Shown: in pieces, positions 43,526-54,205 of the stretch
Layout of the letters: each line of letters starts with the position of its first letter
How positions within the stretch are numbered: position 1 is the first letter of the stretch
Origin: Oncomelania hupensis
Taxonomy: Eukaryota > Mollusca > Gastropoda > Littorinimorpha > Pomatiopsidae
Assembly (NCBI GenBank): GCA_036898135.1
Contig: CM072520.1
Span: forward strand, 2,246,343 to 2,310,342
Direction: 5' to 3'
DNA length: 64,000 nt
Made by a program: the position numbers and the translations under genes
Notes under the pieces: model-generated
What the model was told of the DNA's origin: nothing
Database searches by the model: none
What the model saw: the letters and a program-made list of their open reading frames with translations, nothing else

Positions 43526-43714
43526 ATGAAAATGTGCTAAAGAAATTGCACACTCTCAGAAACAACTTTACAAGGGAGCTGCGCGCTGTCCGGAGTTCAA
43601 AGAAGAGTGGGGCCAGCACAGACGAATGCGCGTCAAAGCAAATGGCCGTATTTCAGTGCAATGTCTTTATTGTGGGGGATGGTCAACATCTCAACAGAAA
43701 CAACAACACATCTG
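43526..43714 (+). pseudogene. MADF-type DNA-binding exon, frameshifted
   Basis: Bounded by tttcag and gtaagt. It reads ENVLKKLHTLRNNFTREL, a basic helix with KKSGASTDE, then, after a one-base shift, KWPYFSAMSLL. The K.LR..+.+EL+K...S.KSG.GTDE...KWPYF pattern is the second half of an MADF (Myb/SANT-like) domain found in host regulators and in transposon proteins. The frameshift at the WPYF motif marks decay. Confidence 0.55.
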
Positions 43715-44149
43715 GTAAGTGCAATCTTATTTTAAAACTTTATTGTAAATTATACTAAATGTCAATTTTCATAATTTTGTACATACATCTTAATAGTGTT
43801 AACATTAAATATTCTGATTTGTACCACTAATGGGAGGAGGGGTTAGCAGATTTTAGGTGAATGTTTTGACAAAATGAAAAAAAAGTAAATGCAGCCTCCT
43901 TCCCCCACCCCTCCCCAACCAACCAAAAAAACAACAAGGTAAACTAAATTATAGTAACAGCTCAATTCCAACTAGAATTTTTTGTTTTGTTTTGCTTAAA
44001 CAATGTGTAGGTTTCAGAAAATAATTAATTTTTCTATAGCAAATTAGGCCATGTTTAAAGCAGCATTAGTTATATTTGTTTTCAAGATCAACCATGTACT
44101 TTCAAGATTTTGTTTATTATTTTACTTAAAAATGTCGTAAGAAAAAAAT

Positions 44150-44440
44150 CAACATTTTACACAACTGAACGAGGTGTGTAGATGTGAGTCAGACTTTGCA
44201 TTATCGTGTACTATGGGCATGATAAAGATCCATATTATTACAAATATTTGTGGGTTTTTTTTTCTGGCAGAGTTCACTGAGAGCGGTATTTTGTAGGTGC
44301 AAGACAGATTGCAGCACCAAGCTAGCTCTGCATCTGCCTCAAGGGTGGACGTCAGTGTTCTGCTGATTGTGGCTGTGAAGTCGACGTCTGCCGCAACAAG
44401 TTGACAGAGAAGGTGAGTTGTGTTAGTATTGACAGTTAGC
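44150..44440 (+). repeat. Duplicated segment carrying a CXC exon, copy 1
   Basis: 44150-44270 (GAACGAGGTGTGTAGATG.. to the acceptor) is nearly identical to 51775-51881. Both lead into a CXC exon, so the copied unit includes intron and exon. Confidence 0.75.
44271..44412 (+). pseudogene. CXC (Tesmin/TSO1-like) cysteine-rich exon, copy 1
   Basis: Acceptor tctggcag and donor gtgagt bound a frame with VFCRCKTDCSTKL. A four-base duplication (TAGC) then shifts the frame, so the second half of the Cys array is read out of frame. The intact pattern, seen in copy 2, is C.CK..C....C.C..G..C...C.C....C.N. Such domains bind zinc and DNA. Confidence 0.6.
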
Positions 44441-44689
44441 AATGCCACATGCAGCATAGAAGCGCAGTGAAAACTACCGATTTTTTCCACTTCACTCAAA
44501 AAAGTGATCTAAACACCTATTTATTTTAAATAAACATTGTCATATTATAGCTTAAAATAATCGTCACACTGTGCTTTACAATTCTACGTAATTTTCTTTT
44601 TTGAAATATATATAATATATTAGTAATCAATGTGAGATTGCCAAAGTTTGATCGAAAAACAAGTTTAGCAGAATGGACTTGCGAGAGTC

Positions 44690-44820
44690 GCACTTGCGAT
44701 ATTCCGATGACTTGCGCATGCGCTAAATTTATTCACATACGGGTCATTTTTGGCAACCAATCAGAGGCTTTGTTACGCCATTTCCCGCAGGTTTTATTTT
44801 CTCTCTATGTTGAATAGTAC
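44690..44820 (+). promoter_or_regulatory. TATA-less promoter-like cluster
   Basis: Within 80 bp are a perfect NRF1-type site TGCGCATGCGC (44713-44723), a CCAAT box in AACCAATCAGA (about 44755) and an E2F-like TTTCCCGC (44781-44788). This combination is typical of TATA-less promoters. A weak THAP-like exon candidate lies 180 bp downstream. Motif-based only. Confidence 0.35.
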
Positions 44821-45000
44821 GAGTGCAACAAGTTGTTAAAGTTTTCTTCGATTTTTTCAAAAACGGCCATCCTTTTCACCCGCGGAAATTTGCACACGCG
44901 GAATAAGTATTTATTACTGTCAAACTTTTTTTTTGATTATATGTAAAAACAAACGAGCCTCGAGTTAAAAACTTTGAAAGTTTGTGTCAGATTTTGAATC

Positions 45001-45090
45001 GTGGCTTCAACAAGGCCAGGTACCGCTTGCTTTGGGTGGTGCAGTGACGCTACGATTAAACTCAGTGATACGATTGGACTGTATTTTTAG
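45001..45090 (+). pseudogene. Weak THAP-like N-terminal exon
   Basis: A frame with GTG where an ATG would fit reads ASTRPGTACFGWCSD, then DTIGLYF and stops. The C-x3-C and GLYF spacing recalls the start of a THAP finger. It lies just downstream of the promoter-like cluster. Too short for certainty. Confidence 0.25.
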
Positions 45091-45219
45091 AGCGCAATAG
45101 TTTTACAAGGGTAATCCCCTCTCTCTTTGTCTCACTTGACAAAAAGAATTGTTTTTAAAACGAATATTAATTATTAAATGTATCTGTATTTTTTGTAAAC
45201 AGTGTCAGAATCGAAAACC

Positions 45220-45282
45220 GGCCACTTCTAAGACGGAAGCAATTCTGTAATTTACAGAATTGCTTCCGTCTTTGAAGTGGCC
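45220..45282. repeat. Palindrome, 31-nt arms
   Basis: Arms 45220-45250 and 45252-45282 (GGCCACTTC..AAGACGGAAGC..) are reverse complements with one mismatch and a one-base centre. It would form a hairpin or cruciform. Confidence 0.95.
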
Positions 45283-45326
45283 GTGGGGTTTAGGTGTTAC
45301 TGGGCTCTGCACAATATACATTTTAA

Positions 45327-45391
45327 TATTATTTTTCTCAGTTTGTTTATAGTTTACAGTGTAAACTATAAACAAACTGAGAAAAATAATA
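45327..45391. repeat. Second palindrome, 31-nt arms
   Basis: Arms 45327-45357 and 45361-45391 (core CTCAGTTTGTTTATAGTTTA) are perfect reverse complements with a 3-base centre. They lie 44 bp after the first palindrome and share no sequence with it. Confidence 0.95.
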
Positions 45392-45750
45392 ATAAAATGT
45401 ATTTTTTGTACTGGACTATAGGCCTACTGAGTCTTAGGCACTTAATATGTGAAGTTTTGTTTCTTTTGGGGGTTAGGAGATAGGGGGAAGGGTTGTTTTT
45501 TTAATTAAGGTTTGAATGTAAAGAAAAGTGGAATAGGCTTAATTTTACTGTTTTGCTTAAAAAAATGTGTTTACCATTTACCACTTATTTTATTTTGCTA
45601 TCTTTTGTTCCATTCATTTTGATCTTATTTTCAAGTTTTGTTTCTATAGGGATTTTTCAAATTTGTCTATTGCCTTTTTTCCTCTTTTTTTTTTTTAAAA
45701 AAACAAGCTTAATTTGATCTATGATTTTTTTCTTATGCTTTTCTTGTTTG

Positions 45751-45852
45751 TACTATGTTAGTTAAAAACTAAAATGATCTAGAAGTATAATCATTTGTTT
45801 GTTACTATGTTAGTTAAAAACTAAAATGATCTAGAAGTATAATCATTTGTTT
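45751..45852 (+). repeat. 52-bp tandem duplication
   Basis: The block TACTATGTTAGTTAAAAACT..AATCATTTGTTT occurs twice in direct succession without visible differences, implying a recent event. Confidence 0.9.
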
Positions 45853-45978
45853 TCCTTATTACCTTCCTTTTTTTAAATTCTTGCTTCCAGTCTTTTTTTA
45901 TTTTTGTTTTTCCAGACACTTTTTCCTTTACTTCCTTTAAACTTAATTCTGATTTTTTTATATTCTTTATTTTTCCAG

Positions 45979-46258
45979 ACAAGTTGCCAAGATGCCTGTC
46001 AAGCTTGGAACTTTCGGTCCTATTGCAGGACTCGGTCCCGAGCTTCTTAAATCAGATGGGCCGTTTCCCCTTGTTCCAACTCATCACCTGACCAACGGTC
46101 TTGTTTTAGACCTTCTTCGATTTGCAAAGCTCACAAAACTCCCTTCAAATGTAATCAAGGTATGCACCTGGTTAGTGCAGCTTGGGGCTGATGTGAAAAC
46201 AACTCCTCCAGCTGCCTTGGAAAAACTGCTCAACAAGAGATCAGTATCGGCGTCATAA
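45979..46258 (+). CDS. Exon of an unknown protein
   Basis: Acceptor tttttccag opens QVAKMPVKLGTFGPIAGLGP, then LVLDLLRFAKLTKLP and a Leu/Lys-rich end, with a TAA at about 46256. An internal gtatgc at 46161 could be a donor that would join it to the coiled-coil ORF at 46288. No family recognised. The peptide has a realistic composition and precedes the CXC copy, so it may be the N-terminal exon of the same element protein. Confidence 0.4.
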
Positions 46259-46287
46259 ACAGTATGACAAAATAAACACTTTAGAAC

Positions 46288-46621
46288 GTGCACCGTTTTA
46301 AGGGCGCTGAGTGGATTTATAGTTCCACTGAATCAGATCACCAGCCCACAGAGACTCCTGTCAGTGAACCTCCACCTCAACCACTGAAAGAGTTGTCGCA
46401 GCAAAATAATACACTCAAACATGAAATTGCAAAAAAAGAAAAGCATGTCCAACGTCTAAAAAGGGAAAAAAATTTTCTGGCAGAGTTCACTGACAGCGGT
46501 ATTTTGTAGGTGCAAGACAGATTGCAGCACCAAGCTCTGCATATGCCTCAAGGGTGGACATCAGTGTTCTTCTGATTGTGGCTGTGAAGTCGACGTCTGC
46601 CGCAACAAGTTGACCGAGAAG
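46288..46621 (+). pseudogene. Coiled coil plus CXC domain, copy 2
   Basis: A frame with ELSQQNNTLKHEIAKKEKHV and RLKREKNFLAEF gives a coiled coil. It stops at 46507-46509. From 46484 another frame reads VFCRCKTDCSTKLCICLKGG, HQCSSDCGCEVDVCRNK, a complete Cys-rich CXC (Tesmin/TSO1-like) array. The junction lacks the intron end found in copies 1 and 3. The donor position has gcgagt rather than gtgagt. The order coiled coil then CXC occurs in an unnamed class of element proteins, where the array is presumed to bind DNA. Confidence 0.55.
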
Positions 46622-46798
46622 GCGAGTTGTAGTATTGACAGACGGATCAATTTCAACTCATCAATCGTGATAGTGCTTTTGTTAATTTCACTTTAAATGA
46701 ATGTATTGTACTATTTGACCATGATGATAATTTTAAATCTGACGTAGCGTTTGATATGATACTACTACTTGCAAAATTTTTTATTTATAAATGTAAAA

Positions 46799-46873
46799 GC
46801 GGGTGTTGTGGCCAAGTGGGCTAAGGCGGGACTAACTTGCCTTGTCCACAGGCCAGAAACCAATAGCGCCTGC
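46799..46873 (+). mobile_element. tRNA-derived SINE, 5' part
   Basis: The head GGGTGTTGTGGCCAAGTGGG contains a box A. The SINE is interrupted within its anticodon-side region by an element whose target duplication is GCGCCTG. The rest of the SINE resumes at 48814. Confidence 0.7.
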
Positions 46874-47150
46874 AGGGTGGAGAACAACTGAATCAAGAAA
46901 TCTCTGAAATCCGGCCGGGGCCCAGGGGCCAAGCCCCGGTATTCGCCCCCTGGAAGAAAATGAATATATGCAATTTTGAAAGTAATATAGGGCCTCTCCT
47001 GAAAGCACAAAGTAAACATGAATAGAAACAATAACAACAAAAAAAAAGAATGTTTTATGCACATGTCTTTCAAAAAAGTTAAGAATCTTGATTTGTGGGT
47101 CTAAGAAAGTTTGAGGTCCACCACTGTTACACACAAACTCCACATTTCCA

Positions 47151-47754
47151 ATTTTACTGGGCACACGTTTTTCTATTTTTTAGCTGTAAACAGGCAAGAA
47201 TTTTTATAATTTTAGGGATATTTAGGGGTACGTTAGTAAAAACACTACATCTTAGGTATTAGTGACTAGTGTATAGATTTAAATGAAATAAAATTCAAAA
47301 TGAACAGAAATAAATTATCTTTTGATTATCTACCTTTTTATACTTCTCTTGTCATGTCTTGTATTTTATTACTCCATGTGTATACAAAAAAAAGTTTTAA
47401 AAAGTCCAAACCAGCCCCCTCCTCTTCTTCACTTTCATGCCAGTCTGAAAGATCGTATGCATGCAAACTACTGACACTAATTGTCTAATGTCAGTACCGA
47501 TCTTTTCCTCCGACTCCAAGTCCATTTCTCTCACTTTAATGTCCGATAAATGGAAGCCTGTAAACTCCCCTTCATCAGTCGAAGAATCCAAACCATCCAT
47601 TTTAGGCACACACACACACAAGAAAATTTGAAAAAAAAAATCGAAAAAACGAACGCATCACAGAGAAAACTTGTGGAAATGCAGTCGAATGTTTTCACAG
47701 CAGAATAAACCGGAAGTCAATTGCCGGAAGTCTCGCAATCTTTCAAACAACGCG
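47151..47754 (-). mobile_element. piggyBac-like copy, broken at the right end
   Basis: Closely related to 39261-39937 from TACTGGGCACACG onward, including the acidic transposase N-terminus on the minus strand (GLDSSTDEGEFTGFHLSD, 47397-47600). It lacks the CCCTT of the left end and stops abruptly at ACAACGCG where the second AGGGTGGAGAAC end begins. Confidence 0.75.
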
Positions 47755-48045
47755 CAGGGTGGAGAACAACTGAATCAAGAAATCTCTGAAATCCGGCCGG
47801 GGCCCAGGGGCCAAGCCCCGGTATTCGCCCCCTGGAAGAAAATGAATTTAGGCAATTTTGAAAGTAATTTAGGGCCTCTCCTGAATTCAAAAAGCACAAA
47901 GTAAACATCAATAAAAACAACAACCAAACAAAAAAGAATGTTTTATGCACATGTCTTTCTAAAAAGTTAAGAATCTTGATTTGTACTGTAGGCCTAACAA
48001 AGTTTGAGGTCCACCACTGTTACACACAAACTCCACATTTCCAAT

Positions 48046-48712
48046 TTTACTGGGCACACATTTGTCTATTTTTTAGCTGTAAACAGGCAAGAATTTTTAT
48101 AATTTTAGAGATATTTAGGGGTACTAGTAAAAACACCACATCTTAGGTATTATTACTATATTAGTGACTAGTGTATAGATTTAAATGAAATAAAATGCAA
48201 AATGAACAGAAATAAATTCTCTTTTGATTATCTACCTTTTTATACTTCTCTTGTCATGTCTTGTTTTTTATTACTCAATGTGTATAAAAAAAAAAAAGCT
48301 TTAAAAAGTCCAAACAAGCCCCCTCCTCTTCTTCACTTTCATGCCAGTCTGAAAGATCATATGCATGCACACTACTGACACTAATTGTCTAATGTCAGTA
48401 CCGATCTCTTCCTCCGACTCCCAAGTCCATTTCTCTCACTTTAATGTCTAATAAATGGAAGCCTGTAAACTCCCCTTCATCAGTCGAAGAATCCAAACCA
48501 TCCATTTTAGACACACACACAAGATAATTTGGAGAAAAAAAATCGAAAAAACGAATGCATTTCACAACATAATAAACCGGAAGTCAATTGCCGGTAGTCT
48601 CGCAATCTTTCAAACAACGCGAGAATATAACCACATGGTTGATAGGGACGCTTTTGGACGTTTTGCCTGTTTAGAACTTCGGCCGCTTTTGGCCGCTATG
48701 CCCAATAAAGGG
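48046..48712 (-). mobile_element. piggyBac-like copy, right end retained
   Basis: Same left boundary as the previous copy, but it runs on to GCCCAATAAAGGG. The expected TTAA is degraded to TAGT. It also carries the acidic N-terminal segment, now with more substitutions. Confidence 0.75.
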
Positions 48713-48813
48713 TAGTCCCTCAGCTTCTCACACTCGGAACTCAATTTTTTTTTTCTCGGAAATGCAAATGCCTTCCGCGGAAATCCGCGGATTCGCGGAG
48801 AGTTCTCCACCCT

Positions 48814-49130
48814 GCGCCTGACAGGTGTGGGTTCGATCCTGCATCGGGGCGTTATGTTTCTCCGAATATTATTTACTTTCGACTCGGGCAACGTTTCGGG
48901 GGTTTTCTCCGGGTACTCCGGTTTGCTCCCCCAGCAAAATTTCAAAAAAATTTTAAAAATTTAAAGAATTTCTAAATTTCAAAAATCACAATTAATGTTA
49001 GGTAGGTTGGGTTTGGGCGCGCCACAGGCTGCGACTACGCCTTCCACAGGGGAGGCGGCCCAGAATTTCCCGATAAAAAGGGACAATAAAGCATTAAAAT
49101 CTTTTTTTTTTAAATCTAAAATCTAAAATA
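48814..49130 (+). mobile_element. tRNA-derived SINE, 3' part with V-like domain
   Basis: Box B GGGTTCGATCC at 48829-48839 completes the split pol III promoter. The body contains TTTTCTCCGGGTACTCCGGT (48903-48922), which resembles the conserved central domain of V-SINEs. A GGACAATAAAGC..TTTTTTTT tail follows. About 75 + 300 bp in total. Confidence 0.7.
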
Positions 49131-49432
49131 ACCGGCACAGTTCCTGTATTCCCGGCTTTCGAGAATTATTTTAAAATACGTTATGACATTGAGAAGTATA
49201 CCTCTTTTTTGAAAATGAATATCAATAGATTTAACAACAAATGGCTCCCTTATAAATCCTGGCTGTGTGCCAACTGACCCAGTTCAAATTCAACCGCATT
49301 AAATGTATATCTCGTGCATATGTCTCCGATAATTGCCACTCAGTATAAGATATTTAATAATGTGAAGTGTTATATGTTGGTTTCTTTCTGCTCGTGTTTT
49401 TTTTTGTGTTTTTTTTTTGTTATTTTTGCAAG

Positions 49433-49668
49433 TGTACTCAGCAGCACAGAAGCATGGACTAAACTCCTTTCTTATGTACTCTATTGTTGCATGTATAAGG
49501 CGTGTGGCTCATTCTTTGGATCAACGATTTATTATTGTTATACTTATTATTAGTGAAATACCAGCTCAAATATCAAGCCATGTATTAGATTGCAGTGCAT
49601 TCATGCAGTTGGAGATCATGATGTACCTGCTACCAAAGAACGTACAGCTTCACAAAGAAGGATCATAA
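49433..49668 (+). pseudogene. Terminal exon of an unknown element protein
   Basis: From a T-rich acceptor the frame encodes VYSAAQKHGLNSF, a hydrophobic helix and LPKNVQLHKEGS. The last nine residues and the following DNA recur on the minus strand at 51305-51420, so this is the 3' end of a repeated element. No domain recognised. Confidence 0.35.
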
Positions 49669-49745
49669 CGCCACACCGCTATATAAAAAGTGATGACAGA
49701 TGCGTTTGGCGCGCACCAAGCGGATGGTCTGAACGCTCGTTGCAA

Positions 49746-51304
49746 GGGACGTAATCCTCTGCTTAGCAATACGTAAACAAACCTTGCCGCAGGACTTTTT
49801 TTGAACCCTAAACATTATCCTTTTGTAGTAAAACGAACTCAAAAATGTTTTATTTATACAAGTAAATACTTTTTTTAAATTCACATTAATTACCAAAGCT
49901 GTTCGATTCATGATTTTATGCAGACCTATCACACAGTAACTGACCAGCAAAAAAGTGTGACATTAAAAACAAACACGGTGCTTGCCTTTATTATAGATTC
50001 ATTAGTGCGCAACCACTTGGCAACAAACCTGTTAATTAATGCAATTATTCAGTATTACTGAATTGCTCTTGTTGTGCAGTTATTGCCTGGTTTTCTCCTT
50101 TATATGAAAGTGTGAATCTGCCTATTAATTGAGTGCATGACTGCGTGTGTATTAATTTGTGCTGTAGGCCTACACATGCAACAGGGTTTTTTTCTTCTGA
50201 GAAAGCTCGAGTGCATTTATAACTTTTGTCTGAACTTGTTATGAAATAACTTCATAATGCATTCCTGTGTAGCCTACTCAGGCCTGTATGTGTGCAACTG
50301 TATAATAGGCATATTTGCCGAGAAAAAGAAATCGGTGACCATTCATATAATAAGACAGGGAAAAGAAATCAGTGACCAGACAGTTAAGAAGACGGACAAG
50401 CAAGTGAAAATGAACAAAAACAGTGCATTACTGAACTTGCATGTCATTTAATTGTATTACAATACAACATGCAACAAATTGAAACATAGCCATGTAAAGT
50501 GCCAAAGCACAAAAACATGCCCAAAGTTAATTGATAAGAATTTAGAGAAGCAATATGAATTATTAGGAAATCTACACACACACACACTTGATTCTGAAGA
50601 AACATTTTGATTTTAATAATTCACTTCACTTTTAAGATTCCTACAAACTTGATATTAGTTTGTAAACTGTTTTTAATGTTTCAATTTCACATATACACGC
50701 ATTCATCAAAAGGCCTTTCTTATAGAATTACTCAAGTTAAGACAGGGAGATAAACTAGAAACACTGAAGACGCAAAAAATACACAACAGTTGGAACGCAA
50801 CACCAATTTACGTTTTGCTAATTTTATGGTTCTCTTCTTCCTCGCATAAGATAATAGAATAATAATTAAAACGGAATTCAAAAAAACTATATTCAAGAAA
50901 ACTATAAGACTTATAGTAATAAAATAATAAGTATTAAGTAGCTGAACTTTAATATGAATTTATCTCTCTCTGAAACAACCCCGTTCCGGTCTGACAGACA
51001 ATTACGTTTATGAAAATATGAAAACATTGTTACAAACTTAGTTTCAATATTATATTTTGAACAAGTAAATCATAAAAATATAAATATTCAAATTACCGTG
51101 TCTGTCATGAACAGAATCCAGAATCACCACAGTGAAAAATAGAAATAGCATACACCACAATATTTTCGAGTCGCAAAGAATAGCATTCACTCTTTTTTTT
51201 CACAGTCTATCTTTCATTCCAATTTTTCTATCCTAGCCCTACTTCATCCGCATGCTTGCAACCTCCCGCAGCTTCACACATGCTGTCCGCCATGTTATCA
51301 ACAC
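49746..51304. other. No gene seen
   Basis: AT-rich DNA between two inverted element ends. No exon or terminal repeat other than those flanking it. Confidence 0.4.
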
Positions 51305-51420
51305 TAGCCGGCTAGCAAAGCTTCAGACCCCACGCTTGGTGGCGCTGTACTCTCGATTTTGCACGCTTTTGAGTTATGCACCTTCTTTGTGAAGCTGTAC
51401 GTTCTTTGCTGCTACCAAGA
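51305..51420 (-). repeat. Inverted copy of the element end at 49625-49745
   Basis: Minus-strand AAGAACGTACAGCTTCACAA, GGTGCATAAC and CACCAAGCG..GGTCTGAA match the plus strand at 49630-49735. The two ends converge on 1.6 kb of non-coding DNA. Confidence 0.6.
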
Positions 51421-51774
51421 ATTTTTCTTTCTCTCTCTTTCTCTCCCTCCCTCTTTTGTTCTCCTCTCTGTTTGTATGTGTGTCTGCGTGATCTTGGTTT
51501 AAGTTGTAACTTGCTTGACACATTCTTATACCTTTACTTATCTGCTTACTATCTAAAAAAAAAATTTGACATGTAAATGGAGAAGTAAGGAAGGTATTTA
51601 AATACAATTGTTGATCATGTTGATGTTTCAAAATAAAGTGAAAAAAAATGATTAAGGGTTGGCACCACTGCATATCTTTATTATCAGTATAATATTGTAA
51701 CCTACAGCAGTGGCCGATTTGGGTGTGTGTAGGTGTCAGACAGGCTTTGCATTTTCCAAACATTGATATTATTT

Positions 51775-52050
51775 ACAACTGAACGAGGTGTGTAGATGCG
51801 AGTCAGACTTTGCATTATCGTGTACTATGGGCATGATAAAGATCCATATTATTACAAATATTTGTGGTTTTTTTCTGGCAGAGTTCACTGAGACTAGCTG
51901 TATTTTGCCAATGTAAAAAATACTGCAGCAACAAGCGCTGCATCTGTTTAAATTCAAGGCAAGACGTCGGTGTTCTCCCGATTGTGGCTGTAACGTCGAG
52001 GTCTGCCGCAACAAGTTGACTGAGAAGGTGAGTTGTGGTAGTATTGACAG
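51775..52050 (+). repeat. Duplicated segment carrying a CXC exon, copy 3
   Basis: Partner of 44150-44440. The pre-exon part differs by a few bases. The exon part is more diverged. Confidence 0.75.
51882..52027 (+). pseudogene. CXC (Tesmin/TSO1-like) exon, copy 3
   Basis: Reads VFCQCKKYCSNKRCICLN, then, after a shift of frame near 51955, RRCSPDCGCNVEVCRNKLTE, and ends at a gtgagt donor. The cysteines are all kept. Only a small indel separates the halves, so decay is recent relative to copy 1. Confidence 0.6.
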
Positions 52051-52621
52051 TACTAGTGGAATGATAGCATCATCGTTATTAGTACTATGTTATTTCAACA
52101 ACAAAACTCCTTAATACGCATCAAAGTTGCAGACTATGATGTGTATAGCATATTTTTTCACAACAAAAGTCATACAGACCTGCCTACAGTTACGATTTAG
52201 GCGTGTTTTGTTATGATTTTCAGCCCTTACTACGATTTTTACAATTTCCCTAATTTCACTACGATTTTCCGAACGCAAAAACTACGATTTTTCGGTTGGC
52301 GTCCGTTCTGAGTTTTTTATTGCCATTTTCTCCGCGCATTGCCTTTGCGCACTAGGGCTCATTCGTAAAAGGCTAGTAGAGCCAATTGTGAAAGAATTCA
52401 GTAACATTCACTGCACAGCAAGCGCCTGTACTGAGATTCCCCCACATAGACAAAATAAATGTATAATATAAGGATATACCTACGTCAGTCGTTGTTTGAG
52501 AACAACCAGTCTGGAACATAGTAATAATGTCACACACATTCTCATTGGTTAGTAGGCAGAGAGCACGATAAAAAGAACATGCGAATAATAGATCCGGGCA
52601 TCTAAGTACGGAAACTGTCAG
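52028..52621. other. No gene; TACGATTT-rich repeat
   Basis: 52185-52290 has five TACGATTTT-type motifs at irregular spacing. A CCAAT-like ATTGG is at about 52545. Otherwise featureless. Confidence 0.35.
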
Positions 52622-53184
52622 ATCTGAACGGACTGCATTTTCGCCGAAGCACTTAGAAGAAGCAGGTCCAACCGAATATTGCGACGGTTCCTGTGCCGTA
52701 CCAAGCTACAGTAATTGGTTTAAAATCGCCCCTACTGAAGCTGACGCAGACTCTACCAGAACTGATTGCAGCCCTCAAATTTTTTTTGCATGTTCAGCAT
52801 CCCCTTGCTTCAACTTCACAGAACAATCTAAACAGCCTCACCGAGGAAGATGACACTGATCTCAACCAGCCTAGTGACAGTGCCCCACTGGAGGAACACT
52901 TCACCTTCAACAAAGTTGGCCAGCATGTTGCTGTATATTACAATGACACGTACCACATTGGTGATGTCATTGAAGTCATCAGTGAAGATGAACGAGAGCA
53001 ACAACAGCTACATCTGCTGATCTGGCCGCAGAAAGAAGATCGGGACACCATTGACAGCATCTTTGTATTTGCCTGGGACTTTGACATTGTAACAACAAAT
53101 GGCAGAAATTGGACACTGAATACCCCTGAAAACACCCCAACTCTACAGGAGATGTATTCCAGCTACAAGGATAAGTTCTGCTGA
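52622..53184 (+). CDS. Element-like protein with chromatin-reader-like C-terminal domain
   Basis: An open frame of at least 163 codons ends at TGA 53182-53184. The N-terminal half has a Leu-rich helix (LKLTQTLPELIAALK) and an acidic Ser/Asp linker. The second half reads FNKVGQHVAVYYNDTYHIGD, VIEVISEDERE, LLIWPQKEDRD, IFVFAWDFDI. A VAVYY...GDV.EV strand pattern followed by WP..ED suggests an SH3/Tudor-like barrel, and the WDF block is shared with 15264-15518. No ATG lies in a good position, so an upstream exon is expected. No stop or frameshift in the domain. The likely role is in element regulation or chromatin binding, which is inference. Confidence 0.5.
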
Positions 53185-54205
53185 CCTCATTGAACATGTA
53201 TCCTCTGCCTGTGAGAAAGAAATGGTATTTTTTATAACATGGAAATAACTGTTAATTAGATCCTTAAATTATTATAAATGATAAAGCAATGCATGAGACT
53301 AGTTTAGTATATGATATCAATCAGGTTAAATAATGTTTAACATGAAAATTTACGGTTTTGATAGCAATTTGACTGCTATTGCTAAACTGAAATTTTAAAT
53401 TAATAAATTATCTAAATTGTCCTGCTTTGCAAATAATTTTGTATTCAAACTACTTCGGTTTTGAAGTAGTAGATAAGTACAAGTACCTATTCCATGCAAT
53501 ATCTGAAAATTTCATGTGATTATGTGCAGTAGTTTCCAAGATATGGTAGTTTAAAGTTAATACAGTAATCTGCTTATTTGCCTCCCTTTTTCCGTGGCCC
53601 AAATTGCATAATTTGTCATTTTTGAATGAAATTCTCTTAATCTAGTGATTCTGCTTATCCACAAAAAATAGCATTAGTATACAGATGATAAAAACCACAA
53701 TTATAAGCGTATTGATGCCATATTCTGGTCATTGTTCGTCTTCAAATATGCCCTATTGTGCAGTTACGACCATCATAAAATTGAAGAACCTTTCAAGTTT
53801 ACAGCTACATAATGTTTTGTACATATTACCTACAGACCCAGCAATTTTTTTATCAATAGTGTTTACTACAAATATCTAACCTAGTGTAATTTGGAGCTGT
53901 TACATGTGTTTGTGTTTATGAAGCAAGAGCTCAAAGTTGGCATATCTGTGCGAAAATCAAACTTGACCAGCAAAACGACTTTAAAATGACAATATCTCAG
54001 GAATGGATTGAGATATTGACTTACTTTTTTCAGTTTTATTCTAATTTTGTATAGATCTTTATAACTAGACACTGTGATTTAGTACATCTATAATTTAAAA
54101 TTTTGCTTGCCGGTAGCTAATTTAAGTGAATTTATTGCAAAAGGGGGAAACAATTGAAGAGAGTTGCTAGCATCATCAAGATCCATGTTTTCCATCTATT
54201 TACAG
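53185..54205. other. No gene seen
   Basis: AT-rich DNA without exons. The downstream gene's first recognisable exon begins at 54206. Confidence 0.35.

Larger units (their letters stand above)
46866..48821. mobile_element. Element with AGGGTGGAGAAC ends, two left ends, 8-bp target duplication
   Basis: CAGGGTGGAGAAC (46873-46885) pairs with GTTCTCCACCCTG (48802-48814). Target duplications GCGCCTGC (46866-46873) and GCGCCTGA (48814-48821) match at 7 of 8 bases. A second, exact left end occurs at 47755, inside a piggyBac copy. The first 280 bp after each left end are nearly identical. No transposase frame. The 8-bp duplication suggests a hAT-like non-autonomous element. Confidence 0.75.
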
